From positions 4,340,001 to 4,404,000 of the forward strand of contig NC_086373.1 of assembly GCF_036588685.1 (NCBI RefSeq): a stretch of DNA of 64,000 nt. The letters run 5' to 3'. The notes below the pieces were generated by a model, which was given only the letters and a program-made list of their open reading frames with translations, ran no database searches and was not told the DNA's origin. Both the position numbers and the translations under genes were made by a program. The first letter of the stretch is position 1. Every line of letters begins with the position of its first letter. Of this stretch, positions 1-11,222 are shown piece by piece. This stretch comes from Mytilus trossulus. Its lineage: Eukaryota; Mollusca; Bivalvia; Mytilida; Mytilidae.

Positions 1-345
1 CAAAATCTAGTTTCTAGAAAGGAAACTTTGTTAATATTTGGTACCTATGTATCTGTATTTTATTATAAATGGACTTAGTTTTTCTTCCAGTTAACATTAC
101 ATACAGTCTGCAGTTAAAGTTTTTAAAACATTTATTGGATTCATAAACTATCCTGAAATTTTTACCAAACTTGGACAGAAGCTTTTTACAATCAAAAGAT
201 AGTATCAAGAGGAATATTTTTATTGATTGTTTTCCTCTTCTTTGTTGAGCCTGGGAGTTACAGCAAAAGTAGGCGAGACACTGGGTTCCGCGGAACCCGT
301 ACAAATTTTTCTTCAAGTCAACTTTACGAAACAAAAAAATTTCAA
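1..345 (+). mobile_element. Tail of a tandem-core repeat element (family F), cut by window edge
   Basis: This stretch matches the last third of the element at 51,540-52,590: the same wording around GACAGAAGCTT, AGTATCAAGAGGAATATT and the terminal palindrome GGGTTCCGCGGAACCC (about 287-302). The palindrome followed by a short end resembles the 3' hairpin of non-autonomous Helitrons, but no CTRR terminus is convincing. Open reading frames here are chance frames in the repeat. Confidence 0.75.
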
Positions 346-734
346 TGTATTCCTTTCAAAATTGGAAATTTTTGTATAACCTACATGTAGGCATGTAGCT
401 TGGAAAAAAGCTTTGTGATTTATTCTTTTTTGAAAGATTTGGTCATAAACTACATTTTGGCGAGGTTAAACAAATGTTTTTGTTTTTTTGTATTAAATAG
501 ACCCCGAACCCCTCCATCTACAGTTAGGGAGGGCTTAATTTAGACATCCTTATCCACAGAGTGTGTCTCTGAAAAGTTCAGATTACTATTTACTAAAAGG
601 TTTCGAGAATTTAAATCTTTCAGTTTTTGTAAGAAATAGTATTTTACTTGATGTAATAAAAATAATGATAACATTTTAGAGAACAGCATTTACATGCTTA
701 TCAACTTGTATGCCATTTATGGTCTGCATGTAAT

Positions 735-783
735 TGAGGTGGACAAGTTTTGTATACAATGTATACAAAACTTGTCCACCTCA
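735..783. repeat. Perfect inverted repeat, 23-bp arms, 3-nt loop
   Basis: Arms 735-757 and 761-783 are exact reverse complements (left arm starts TGAGGTGGACAAG, right arm ends CTTGTCCACCTCA) with loop AAT. A perfect long hairpin in neutral AT-rich DNA suggests recent origin, probably two fused terminal inverted repeats of a small DNA transposon. No clear target duplication was found. Confidence 0.85.
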
Positions 784-1272
784 TATTTACATCACATCTC
801 CTATTTTTAGTAGTTTAAACATTGTGCCAATTTGTCATTAGTGTGACGTACAGTAATCCAATACTGAAGTCCCAGCAACCAACAAATCGTTCCCCAACAG
901 TACCCAATATAGGTACAGTGTAAATAGATCAATGTGTAATGAACTGAGCTTTACTACTGAACAGGAGTATTGATCAGCACTGAGGGATGTATTTAATTAT
1001 ATGATCATCCTCTAGTGAAGTCAAAGGTACATGTCATTTGTATACAGATAGGATACTACACTAGTATTTTCAATAGAAGCACTAGTTCTGCACTGGTAAT
1101 GCACATCTAAACATCCATTTCTAAAGTAGATGTTATTAAATTAACTGTTTGGTTATAGATCACATGTTGTTCAATTTTGTATATTCCTGCAGATGGCGCT
1201 ATCAAATTGACATTTAAAAAAACTTAAGGACTGCTGGTTCATTTTGCTGTTCCAACACAATTATAAAATTTT

Positions 1273-1385
1273 AAAAATGGAAATGGGGAATGTGTCAAAG
1301 AGACAACAACAGGACCAAACAGCAACACAGTGAGAAAATCCCATAGACAGAGGTGTGCTTTAACTGGCCCTGAATTACCAAAAAC
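1273..1385 (-). mobile_element. Retroelement 3'-end fragment (family B)
   Basis: Diverged copy of the family best preserved at 47,568-48,484: GGAAATGGGGAATGTGTC, then AAAGAGACAACAAC, then a decayed GAGGCGTCC-like stretch and TGGCCC. Only the 3' end survives; the element reads on the minus strand. Confidence 0.65.
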
Positions 1386-2258
1386 TGTACTAGTCAGAAT
1401 ATAATATCATGCCATTGGTTTAGATATCCATTCTTTAGGACTTTGTTAAACATGTTTAAACAATCGAAATGTTTTGCATTTTGAATATATTGGAAGTAAA
1501 TTTATGATTGCTGGTGTTTAACACCACTTACAATGTACAGCACTATTGGGTATATCATGTCATCTAGCATTAAATGGTGGAGGACCAGAAAAGTCTTTTA
1601 AATTTTGGAAATAAAGCAATAACAGGCATGATAGAGGAATGAAAGAAGGAGGAACAGGTGAAAGCAAAAAAAAAATACCCTTATTTATTACTTTGGGTTT
1701 AATACAAAATGTAACACAATAACTTCCTAAAAATATATTTACATCTATATATTTTCAAAGCTGTGGGTTGACTTTTATCTGTTTTAGCTCTTAGCGTAAT
1801 GTATCTCAAATCTATATCTGAGTTCTGATCAGATATTTGTGTCTTTACTCTGTCAGTTTGGTGTTCATTTCACTTTGCAAAATCCATGTTTACATGTGTT
1901 ATAAAAAAAATTAATACATGTAACCCCACTTTAAGGTAACCTTGGAATATGGATTTTCAACTGATAGATATTGATAGTTTTGACAATAATTTTCCAATTA
2001 ATTTCTTTTTTATCAGATCCATCTCAGAATTCTGAAGAAAAAAAATGATTTAATCACCTAAATATTAATGGAAAAGTTCGAGTATTTAATAAGGACCTTA
2101 GAACAAGGGTATAAAATGAGGTTTATGCTTGGCAGTTCTTAGACTTAAAGCCAATTACAGAAACATTAAGATTAAAACACGGACTGTTTTTGATGTTGCC
2201 AAATATTATGTCATAAAGTCTAATTTTCAGTTCTTATCTACAAAGTGTCTAAACCTAC

Positions 2259-2537
2259 TTGTCTCTTTGCTATACATCTCCTTTGCCATTTGATGTGGTC
2301 CAATGTTGTTAACATTTTCCCCTGTCCATTGTTATATAAATAGTCCACAACTTCAGTTTTGATTATTTTTTCAACTGCAAAAACACCACCATTTTTGTAT
2401 GCATCTATTAGACGGCCACCACCACTAAAGTTAACAAATTTGTAAATGGGATTTCTCGCCATTTCTTTGTTTTGTTGCCGCCATGCTGAATCTGGATCCT
2501 CATTATTCTTACGAAAACAGAGATTTCCCATTTTCAT
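2259..2537 (-). CDS. First coding exon, TRPV-type (Inactive/Nanchung/OCR-like) channel N-terminus, partial
   Basis: An open 93-codon exon starts at ATG 2,537 (a second ATG two codons on gives a Met-Gly start) and ends in phase 0 at a splice donor (GTAGGT, 2,258 downward); beyond the donor the frame stops within a few codons. The peptide contains NPIYKFVNFSGGG, then RLIDAYKNGG, then DYLYNNGQGKM and HIKWQRR. From memory this order (LYK-V---GGG-L--, then YLYN-G-G, then a W-R segment) is how invertebrate TRPV subunits begin before their ankyrin repeats; TRPV channels are Ca2+-permeable sensory cation channels of the plasma membrane. No ankyrin or membrane segment is inside the window, so the family call rests on the N-terminal pattern only. 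Remaining exons should lie left of position 1. Confidence 0.45.
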
Positions 2538-4779
2538 TTGGAGAAACTTTTTTTCTTCTCAGTTTTTAAGGAATAAATGCATATGTAAGATACAGATGTG
2601 ATAATATATGACAGAAAGTAAATCCTTCTATACTATTTAATGTTTTTAAAGTTATGATGATATCCATTGTTGCTCAGCATTGAAATCACATGTTCTTGTC
2701 CTCCTCACTCCATGTCTTATTTTATATCTAAAAAAATAAAATCAGAAAATTAATTATATAATCAATAACAATCTGGTTATACATTTGTATGTGAGTCCAC
2801 TTCAGCTAATGTTTGAAAACATATTGAGCTACTACAGTCAAAACAAACGCTGAACATTAAATATGTGCAGTTAAACTCAGTTTACTTGGAGCATGGTACA
2901 AATGTAATTCATTGTCCAACATTTTGCCTTGTACCTAACATTTCAAATAGGTTTTATTTTAAATAAGGATAAGTTGCTTGCAGTGTAGATGATAGAACTT
3001 ATATCTATACCATTTGATTTTTCTTGCTTTAAGTATGGATAATAATACATTACAATAATTAAATTATTATCCTTTTTCCTCTACATGTATGTATTACATG
3101 TACAATATTTTACGAAAGTACCTGATGAAGTCGAATAACAGAAATTTAATTCACGTTCAACAAATCTTAGTGTGCTTTTTTCAAAACAATACACATTTCT
3201 ATTATCCTTAGCACCCACACTTGAGAATTAAATAAGTATACAACAAATGTCTATACCAAAGACAACAACTGTGGTATATCAAGCACAATGCTTGTAAATT
3301 CAATTATATTTCAAGTGTTATTTCCTTTTAATTCAAGGAGTTGCAAGCATACTTGATTGATGGTAAAGTATTAATGGCTTTATAAGTCGAAGGCCAAATA
3401 AAAACAATGTTATCAGAAGGTCTTCTAGTATAAAGCACTTTTTTATTTTGATACTTTAAAATTTGTTTACATTTAATTTATTACCTTTCTAATTCTTTAA
3501 CAATGTTGATTTCACTATGTACAAACATTATATATATGTAATCTCTGGGTCTGTATGCGATATGTCATTAAATTCACCTTAACTGTTTAATCCTTGACGG
3601 TAAATCCACAATGAAATTGTTTGAAGTATACATGGATCATATAAGAAAACCTAAACACAAAAGCCCACATGCCTGAAACTCTATACCAAGTTAGAAAATA
3701 GGAAAGAAATGGAGATGATAACAATTTCAGAACAGAAATTGATTCAGATTTATTAATATATTCCAAACAGGAATCTTCACATTAAATTATTCAATAAGAC
3801 CATCTTATACATTGTATATATATATATATATATATGAACACGACTTAGGCCATTTTTCTGAATAAAGAAAATGTTTGATCTTCACATCAAATTTTATAAT
3901 CATGTACAAATGTACATTAGTTCACTGTCAAATACAAACCTCATACTGTATTTACATGGTATCACACACTTTTTGCCATCTGACAGCCTGTTATTGCTGT
4001 CTAAATTCTTTTATGATAATCATGTTTATTTGACTGTTTTGAAGGTATTTTATCAGTTTTATCAATAATTCAATTTGAAATATATGGTTTGATGGGCTTG
4101 TGGCATTTGACGACAAATCTATCAGAATGAACAAAATTAAGTGTGCCACTGCTACAAAATTTTTCATCTATATCATTGAGAAAAGATAACTTCAGTGCTG
4201 GACTGACAACCTATAGCTAACTTTCCTGATTTATCATGTTAATAGAAGATTTCGAAAACAAGTAGTTTTGACTTGACATTTGTACATTGTACATCCCTAT
4301 CATATAAGTTCAACACATAGAAACAGACACACAAAGGTGTTAAAATACATTTAATCTCTTATAAACTTATTTAAAACCATATATTATTAGAGTAAATACA
4401 CTTATGACATCTATTTCTATAAGAGATGCATTTAATAGGACTTCGCTGACTAAAATGCCCCCATGGAGATTTTGAGAAGTTGACATGTATGCATGTCTGA
4501 CAAGTATCATGACATTATGAGATATGAGACTGTTGTATTATTGAACAGATTGATAAAAGTATTCGTTACAAATTAATGTCTATAAAAAAATTGACACCAT
4601 TTCAAAAAGGTTCAAGTGTGCATTTTTAAATGCTCTTTATTCAATTAAATATCCATATATCACCAAGAAAATTGATGTCAGTTTTTGGTTTTACAAGGTA
4701 TTTAGAAGTTAACAAAGTACTAATAGCAATGTTTTTAAAATTCAATACTATAAATTATATTGTTTGCTACCAGTTCCAA
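2538..4779. other. AT-rich non-coding stretch
   Basis: No exon, RNA gene or known repeat is supported. A short (TA)n microsatellite lies at about 3,812-3,834. The stretch is the presumed 5' flank or 5' UTR intron of the minus-strand exon at 2,259-2,537. Confidence 0.5.
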
Positions 4780-4982
4780 GCCAGATCTATAGTGGATCAT
4801 ATCAGTAGACAAAAGTATAGTGAATAAATCTTCAATACTTTACAAAAGTCTAATTTCAGATCTTGCCTCGAGCTGTTATAAAAATTGTGTCTTTGAGTTA
4901 ATTATTTTTGTAAAATTAGAGTGTTTACAAGGTTAACCATATACAGATCTTAAGAGGATCAGATCAGTAGACAAAAGTATAA
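4780..4982. repeat. Short direct duplication and one half of a 120-bp dispersed duplicate
   Basis: A ~39-bp segment containing ATCAGTAGACAAAAGTATA occurs at about 4,780-4,818 and again at 4,944-4,982. Between them, 4,826-4,946 is almost identical to 7,361-7,482 (both contain CTTGCCTCGAGCTG and AAGGTTAACCATATACA). Confidence 0.75.
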
Positions 4983-4984
4983 TA

Positions 4985-5112
4985 AAATTGAGAATGGAAA
5001 TGGGGAATTTGTCAAAGAGACAACAACCCGACCATAGAAAAAAACAACAGCAGAAGGTCACCAACTGGTCTTCAATGTAGCAAGAAATTCCCGCACCAGG
5101 AGGCGTCCTTTA
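4985..5112 (-). mobile_element. Retroelement 3'-end fragment (family B)
   Basis: Well-conserved copy: GAATGGAAATGGGG, GTCAAAGAGACAACAACCC, CAGCAGAAGGTCACCAAC and GGAGGCGTCC in order. It is truncated after about 125 bp, which is the 5' side of the element because it reads on the minus strand. Confidence 0.8.
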
Positions 5113-5164
5113 CATAATGAATTTATTGTAAACAGGACTTTAATTGATAAGTTTTGTATAAAAA

Positions 5165-6270
5165 TAAACAAGAGTGCACACACTGAAATGTCTCACCTTC
5201 TTTACTAATCATTGATATTATGATGATCGTCCTAAATATAAAGCTTTAGTACTACTGTTACATAAACTCAACATTAACCAAGAAAAACATTGATCAATGA
5301 ACCATGAAAATGATGTCAAGGTCAGATGAACCATGCCAGGCAGACATGTACAGCTAACAATTCTTCCATACAACAAATATAGTTGACATATTGCTTATAA
5401 ATTAAGAAAAAGACCAAAACATAAAAAAACTTTACAATTAGCAATAAATAGTGAAAATGAGGTCAAGGTCAAATAAAACCCTGCATGACAGACATATAGA
5501 TCATAAAATATTTCCATACACCAAATGTAGTTGACCTATTATTGCAATTAGTATTAGAAAAAAAGACCAAAACTCAAAAACTTAATTTTGACTACTGAAC
5601 CATGAAAATGAGGTCAAAGTCAGATGACACCTGTCAGCTAGACATGTACACCTTACAATTATTCCATACACCAAATATAGTAGACCTATTGCATATACAT
5701 TGTATATAGTTTAAGAAAAACAGAGCAAAACACAAAAACTTAACTATAACCGATGAACCATGAATATGAGGTCAAGGTCAGATGACACCTGCCAGTTGGA
5801 CATGTACACCTTACAGTCCTTCCATACACCAAATATACTAGAACTATTGCTTATAGACTTATTCATGTAGTATCTGAGATATGGACTTGACCACCAAAAC
5901 TTAACCTAGTTCCCTGATCCATGAAATGAGGTTAAGGTCAGGTGAAACTGTCTGACAGGCATAAAGAACTTTCAAGGTATGCACAAACCAAGTCATACCA
6001 AGTATAGTTATCGTAATACTTATAATAAGAGAGAATTTAACATTACAAAAAATCTTAGCTTTTTTTTCAAGTAGTCACTGAACTATGAAAATGAGGTCAA
6101 GGACATTGGACATGTGACTGACTGAAATTTCATAACATGAGGCAATTATATACAAAGTGTGAAGCATCCAGTTCTTCCACCTTCTAAAATGTTATAGCTA
6201 ATACCGTCGCCAGATTATTGTCAAGTTTTCTGCAACAAAAGTTGCAGGCTCGACAAAAATGAATACAATA
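5165..6270 (-). mobile_element. Tandem-core non-autonomous element (pearl/Helitron-like)
   Basis: The core holds five or six diverged tandem units of roughly 160-190 bp, each with a block close to ATGAAAATGAGGTCAAGGTC and a block close to TTCCATACACCAAATATAG. At the right end GCAACAAAAGTTGC forms a hairpin followed by AGGCTCGACAAAAATG. On the minus strand it therefore begins TTGTCGAGCC, as family F does at 51,540, but with a different tandem core. Layout (hairpin leader, tandem core, unrelated tail) resembles bivalve pearl elements, which many now treat as Helitron derivatives; that assignment is inference. Confidence 0.65.
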
Positions 6271-6594
6271 TTTATAACATTAGGGGGTGGGACAGGGAGG
6301 TCTCAAATTCCTCACACTTCACTCCCCCTCAACCCAGCTGCCTCAACCCCTATAAAATATAATTTTTGGCATACAGTGTAAATGTCTTTAACTACGTGCT
6401 AAGCTGACAGAAAAAAAATGGTCCTGAACACATCAAATTTTCACAAAATTCATCACTCTAATTACATGTAGTAAATGTAGGTTTAAAATTTGTATTTTTC
6501 ATAAAGTTTCATTAAGTAAAATTTCTTACATCTGCTGCAAATCATTAGATCAAGAAAACACCTAAATTATTTTACAAAACATACATTATGTGGT

Positions 6595-6735
6595 ATGGGC
6601 TTTCCTCATTGTTGAAGGCTGTACGCCGAACAGTGACCTATAGTTGTTAATGTTTGTGTCATTTTGGTCTTTTGTGGATAGTTGTCTAATTGGCAATCAT
6701 ACCACATCTTCTTTTTTATATTTTTCAATCGATAG
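6595..6735 (+). mobile_element. Family A repeat tail
   Basis: Contains TATGGGCTTTCCTCATTG, GACCTATAGTTGTTAATG and the terminal GGCAATCATACCACATCTTC followed by T-rich sequence. The same family is complete with target duplication at 23,713-24,427. Confidence 0.8.
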
Positions 6736-8539
6736 ATTTTCACATTCAAAAACTTTTAAACTCTCTAAAAATAATCCAGCAGGTCACGAATGGAATCAAC
6801 AGTATTTCTTATATAATAGCTTGGTTCATGTAAGAAAATAAATGTATACCTTTATTCAAAGATTAGGGCTAAGGCATACTAGACTTTTAATGGAGAATGA
6901 AAGGTTACATTACATGCAATATATACTCTGTGGAAAATACAGTATTTGAGGAGTTACAAATTGTTGAAAAACACTATATCATATAAATATATTTACAAAA
7001 TAAGTAGAAAAGTTTGTACCAAGGAACTATTTGGTTCAGATCAAGTGAAAAAATGGACAATTCAATTTGAAGGACAAGACCCTGAAATGGGCTGTGCAAG
7101 TAAAAATCTATGTGTTGTTATGCTATTGCACCAATTAGCATATCATTTGTACAACAAACCATATTTCATTTGTGCTAAAATTATACATTTCATTTAATTT
7201 GCACCAATAAAACATAGGTATGATAGTACATGTAGTAAAATGAATATAATTTATGTATTAAATGGAAATAGCTGTGTTGTCTTCATTTTGACTAAGCAAT
7301 TTCTCAGACAATCTTTTGGATGATTATCTAGTTAACTGATAGTCAAATTACTGTTTTTTAAATCTTCAATACTTTACAAAAGTTTAATTTCAGATCTTGC
7401 CTCGAGCTGTTATAAAAATTGTGTCTTTGTGTTTATTAGTTTTGTAAAATTAGAGTGTTTTCAAGGTTAACCATATACAATGACGTAATCAAAATACAAG
7501 ATAATTGATCTGACAAATTAATTAGCAATACAATCTTCTTTATGCATGTAAATTTATTAATGATATTTTCAATTGAATATATATCTAGAGTACAGCACCG
7601 AGCATAAAGTACAACAGGTTTTAAATGAAGTTGTTACAATATGTACATGTAGTTATACATGAGGAATATTCAGTCAACATTATATATAGATGATTTTTTT
7701 TTTTTAATTCTGTACATTTTTTGTATGTTATACATGTAACTTTAGCCTTTTTGAGATATTTTTATTTAGCCCTAAAGGAATATAATTTTCAGTGTAATAA
7801 ATGTTCAAGAGAATTTACATATATAGTAAAAAAAAATTAAAAGTGCATTATGGCATTTGTTAATGCCAATATTTTATAAGAAAATTCAGAAAGCTACATG
7901 TACTTTCCCTGATACTAACTTGATCCCTTGAATACCATTGAATACAATCCTATATTCACAGCATTTGTCATCTAAAAGTTGTTGCCCTTATTAGTTTTAA
8001 GGAATGTGCAATATTTTCTCCTGAATTGAAAACAAAATTTGTTTGCACAGTAAAATGATATTCATATTAATAATAAACAATTTGGGAGATATTGGACCTA
8101 TTCAAACTCATGTCTGACAGATAAATTAAGGGCTAAACCAAAAAAAAAAATAAACTGTAATATTTAATGTAACCTGATTATTTGGGGCACAGAAATACTC
8201 AAGAGTCAGAATCTAAAGTAATTGGCTGTCAATTACAAATGAATTACATGACTACACATTAAAGAAAACATACAGTGTTTACATGAGGGGATGGGGACCT
8301 TTATCAGGGACTCCATAATCTGGTGTTTTTCAGCTCTGGATTTCAGGATTGATCCTTTTTGGCTACTTTGAGATCGTCGGAAGTTACATTCATTTAAATT
8401 GGGACCTCAGGGTTTCATATTTTTAAGCCTGGGATTTCGGGATCAGAACTCCCTTCGTACATGTACTTGTAAATTTGATATTCTTTGTTTTCGAAAAAAA
8501 ATTGAGGGGTGGTTCAGTTTGCGAAATTAATCTGGATAT
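6736..8539. other. AT-rich non-coding stretch
   Basis: Apart from the 120-bp duplicate at 7,361-7,482 nothing is recognised. An 83-codon open frame at 6,946-7,197 has no recognisable motif, no good start context and no splice partner, and is left unannotated. Confidence 0.45.
7361..7482. repeat. Second copy of a 120-bp dispersed duplicate
   Basis: Near-identical to 4,826-4,946, including AATCTTCAATACTTTACAAA and GGTTAACCATATACA. Same orientation, about 2.5 kb apart, which suggests a short segmental duplication or two copies of an undefined repeat. Confidence 0.75.
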
Positions 8540-9636
8540 CAGGTCCATTTGCGCCCAATACAATTTCGCACCCTACATGTTCCCACCTAGCACGATCACA
8601 CTCTACACGTTCGCACACAATTTTAATTCAAATTCCAGTTGAATAATTGGAAAATCATGATTGTTGTTTTAAATTGCAATGGTGTAAATATGGAATGTAT
8701 TTATAGCTTGGTATGAGTTAAACATTGAAGATTTTACATGATAAAATTTATTCAACACACAAAAAAAAATGTAGTCAGATTCTCATTTTATTTTGAAACA
8801 AGTCAGTGAAACAAAGTTATAGCAATACACTAACCAAAACATGATTAAGAGTTATTCAACACAAAAAAAAAACTTTGACAGAATCCCACTCACGACTTTA
8901 TTTGGAAAGGATTATTATTTTTTTTAACAATAAACTCTCCAAAACATGATTAATATTTATTCAACACAAAAAAAAAATGCTGTCTCACTTTATTTAGAGA
9001 CAATGACAATGATTAATATTTTTCAATTTTTCAATTACAGTAGAAAAATCAATAAAAAAATCAGGAAAATTTCCCGAATTTTCATTCTACTAATGAACTC
9101 AAAATCGTTAACTTTTTTTTCAGATCTACCTCCTGTTCCTGTTTTCCCCGCATTTGCGCAGATATCTGTCATGTATGCATGAGACTTTGAAAAACAATTA
9201 TATTTATCAGTCTAGTGAACATGGTGAACTATTAAATTGGATCTCAATACAAATTCAATTTTAATATTTTTTTTATATGAAAAAACGTTACCTGATTAAA
9301 GCGTTTCTTTTGTTTACATCGAATATGACATCATAACTAAAAGAACGTCACAGCTCAATCCCTTACAACAGAACCAAAATCGGGAACGTTACATACGGTA
9401 TTTCGGTTTCTTTTATTAACATGTTTGAATTAAACAAAATAATACATACAGACTTCGTCCCCATTCACAGGTTATGCCTGCCTCATATTATTTATAAAAA
9501 TACACTTGCCAAAACTTGATTACAAGTTATTAAACAAAAAAAACAATTAAAATTGAGCGCGAACATGACTTTAAGTGCGAAAGTGAAAGGGGGTGAATAT
9601 GAGTGGGTGCGATTGGGAAGGGTGCGAATGGACCTG
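8540..9636. mobile_element. Fold-back element with ~95-bp imperfect inverted ends and a 104-bp internal tandem
   Basis: The left end (from CAGGTCCATTTGCGCCC, 8,540) and the right end (9,540-9,636, reverse complement starting CAGGTCCATTCGCACCC) run in parallel: both have repeated CGCACC/TTCGCAC words and finish at CAATTTTAATT. Inside, TATTCAACAC followed by an A-run recurs at about 8,750, 8,854 and 8,959, a ~104-bp tandem. No target duplication was found. Open frames over the right end are chance frames. Confidence 0.6.
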
Positions 9637-10525
9637 GATTCATAAATCTGTGGCAGTTTTTGTTGTGCTGGTAAATTTCTCCATTTACTTCGGAGCACTC
9701 TGTCGTATACAGGTACAATGTATAAGGTTACCAATTGAAAAGTGATGGTGTTAGGAAAAAAAATAAAAAATATATCACTAAAAGTTCCTTTTTTACATAA
9801 TCAGTTTATTCACTTTATTGTGTGTAAAAGTCTTATTAGGATTTTACACATATAGTTTGATGATTGTGGTCATTATAAGATGAACGCAGATCTAGAAGAA
9901 GAAATAATAACCTACATTTTTGTATAGCCATTTAGGGGACAACTTGACCAGATTATGGCAGATATTCTAAAACCTACAATCTGGTCAATCAAAAATTTAT
10001 CATTTAAAATATTTGAAAATCACAAAATGTTCATTCCAATGAACTGTCACTTTGTTTACTTTTTTTGTTTTAAAAAAACGAGGGATTTATGCGTTTCCAT
10101 GACATTTTGTAAACAGTTTTTCTATTTTTAACCGACTGTCGATTTCTACATTGGAAGCACGTTCTTCAGAACGACAGATTTATTATGATATGTAAAACAT
10201 GGCTTACCTATGACAATAGAAGAAGTTATTTAATGCACACTTTACACTTAACAAAAGTGTTTTTCACTTGTCAATAAATTATTTTGCTCCATTTTATGTC
10301 AACACCACGTGATCATTTACGTAACAGGAAATGAACGTAATTTTGATTAAAAGCTACTTTCGGTATGCAAAACCCGAGACCAATCTCAAAGTGATTTGAT
10401 TGTCCAAATTTTCTATACAAAAATATAATTTTTAGGAATAAAATAGAAATTTGATTGAGTATGAAAAGGCGTTTTTGATTTATTGTTTGTTATTCTTTAA
10501 AGACTTTCTGTAAAGTGTATTTCTC
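9637..10525. other. Non-coding stretch upstream of the CDPF1 homologue
   Basis: No coding sequence is supported. On the minus strand a good splice donor (GTAAGC) follows a short non-coding stretch at about 10,213-10,340; it could be a 5' UTR exon of an unseen minus-strand gene, but nothing else supports this. Confidence 0.4.
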
Positions 10526-10533
10526 CAAAAAGT

Positions 10534-11159
10534 GGGTCTCACTAATAAGCAACAAGAAGCGTCAAGAAGCGACAAGAAGAATAAGTTTAGCGACAAGAAC
10601 CGTCAAGAAGACATCTACATCTACATCTATACTTGAAAAGGGTACTTTGACCCGTCACTCAAGTATAGTTTAACTTTTTACGTCCTCCAACATGACAATA
10701 AACTTTCTATATTTACAACCAATGGTTCCAAAACTATGCTAAAAATTCATATACAGGTGCAGGTTAAAACATTTCTACCAGTATCTAGACTATTTATCAA
10801 CAAGAAATCATTCTGTTTTAGAATAGAGAAATATTTACTTAATTTTATTTGTAATAAACGGGCAGAAATAAATATTTTTTTATAATATTAATCAAGGATT
10901 TGTATAGTTTGTATTTAAAGATGAAGAAATTAAACATTTGTGAGGAAAAAAAGGACTGGTTGGGTAAGCAAGATGACATTTTTGCAATTACAAAAGATGA
11001 AAGATCACCTATTGTTCTACGAAGGGTAAAAAAATGTAAACTTCCAAAATTGATCAACTCAATAAATTAAAAGTACACACAATGTTAACTGAACATCAAA
11101 TGTCTTCTTGTCGCTTCTCGACGCTTTTTGTCGCCTTTTGTCGCTAATTAGTGAGACCG
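10534..11159. mobile_element. hAT-like MITE with 8-bp target duplication
   Basis: The ends are inverted: left GGTCTCACTAATAAGCAACA, right (reverse complement) GGTCTCACTAATTAGCGACA. The direct repeat CAAAAAGT sits at 10,526-10,533 and 11,160-11,167. Subterminal copies of AAGAAGCGACAAGAAG-type words occur at both ends, as expected for transposase-binding sites. No transposase is present, so the element is non-autonomous; an 8-bp duplication points to hAT (or P). Confidence 0.85.
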
Positions 11160-11222
11160 CAAAAAGTTATCCACAGCCCGTATTTGTGTAAAATTACAAT
11201 CATTTTAAATTTCCGGTCCACC

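Larger units (their letters stand above)
346..2258. other. Non-coding; probable intergenic or intronic DNA
   Basis: AT-rich sequence without a convincing exon on either strand. It holds the hairpin at 735-783 and a short retroelement fragment near 1,273-1,385. Since the minus-strand exon at 2,259-2,537 ends in a splice donor, this stretch is probably the first part of that gene's next intron. Confidence 0.5.

Noticed and set aside
14-334. 106-codon minus-strand frame at the window start
   Set aside because: Lies in a repeat whose second copy at 52,300-52,580 has no such frame.
9492-9734. 80-codon minus-strand frame
   Set aside because: Falls on the inverted end of the fold-back element and consists of its repeated CGCACC words.
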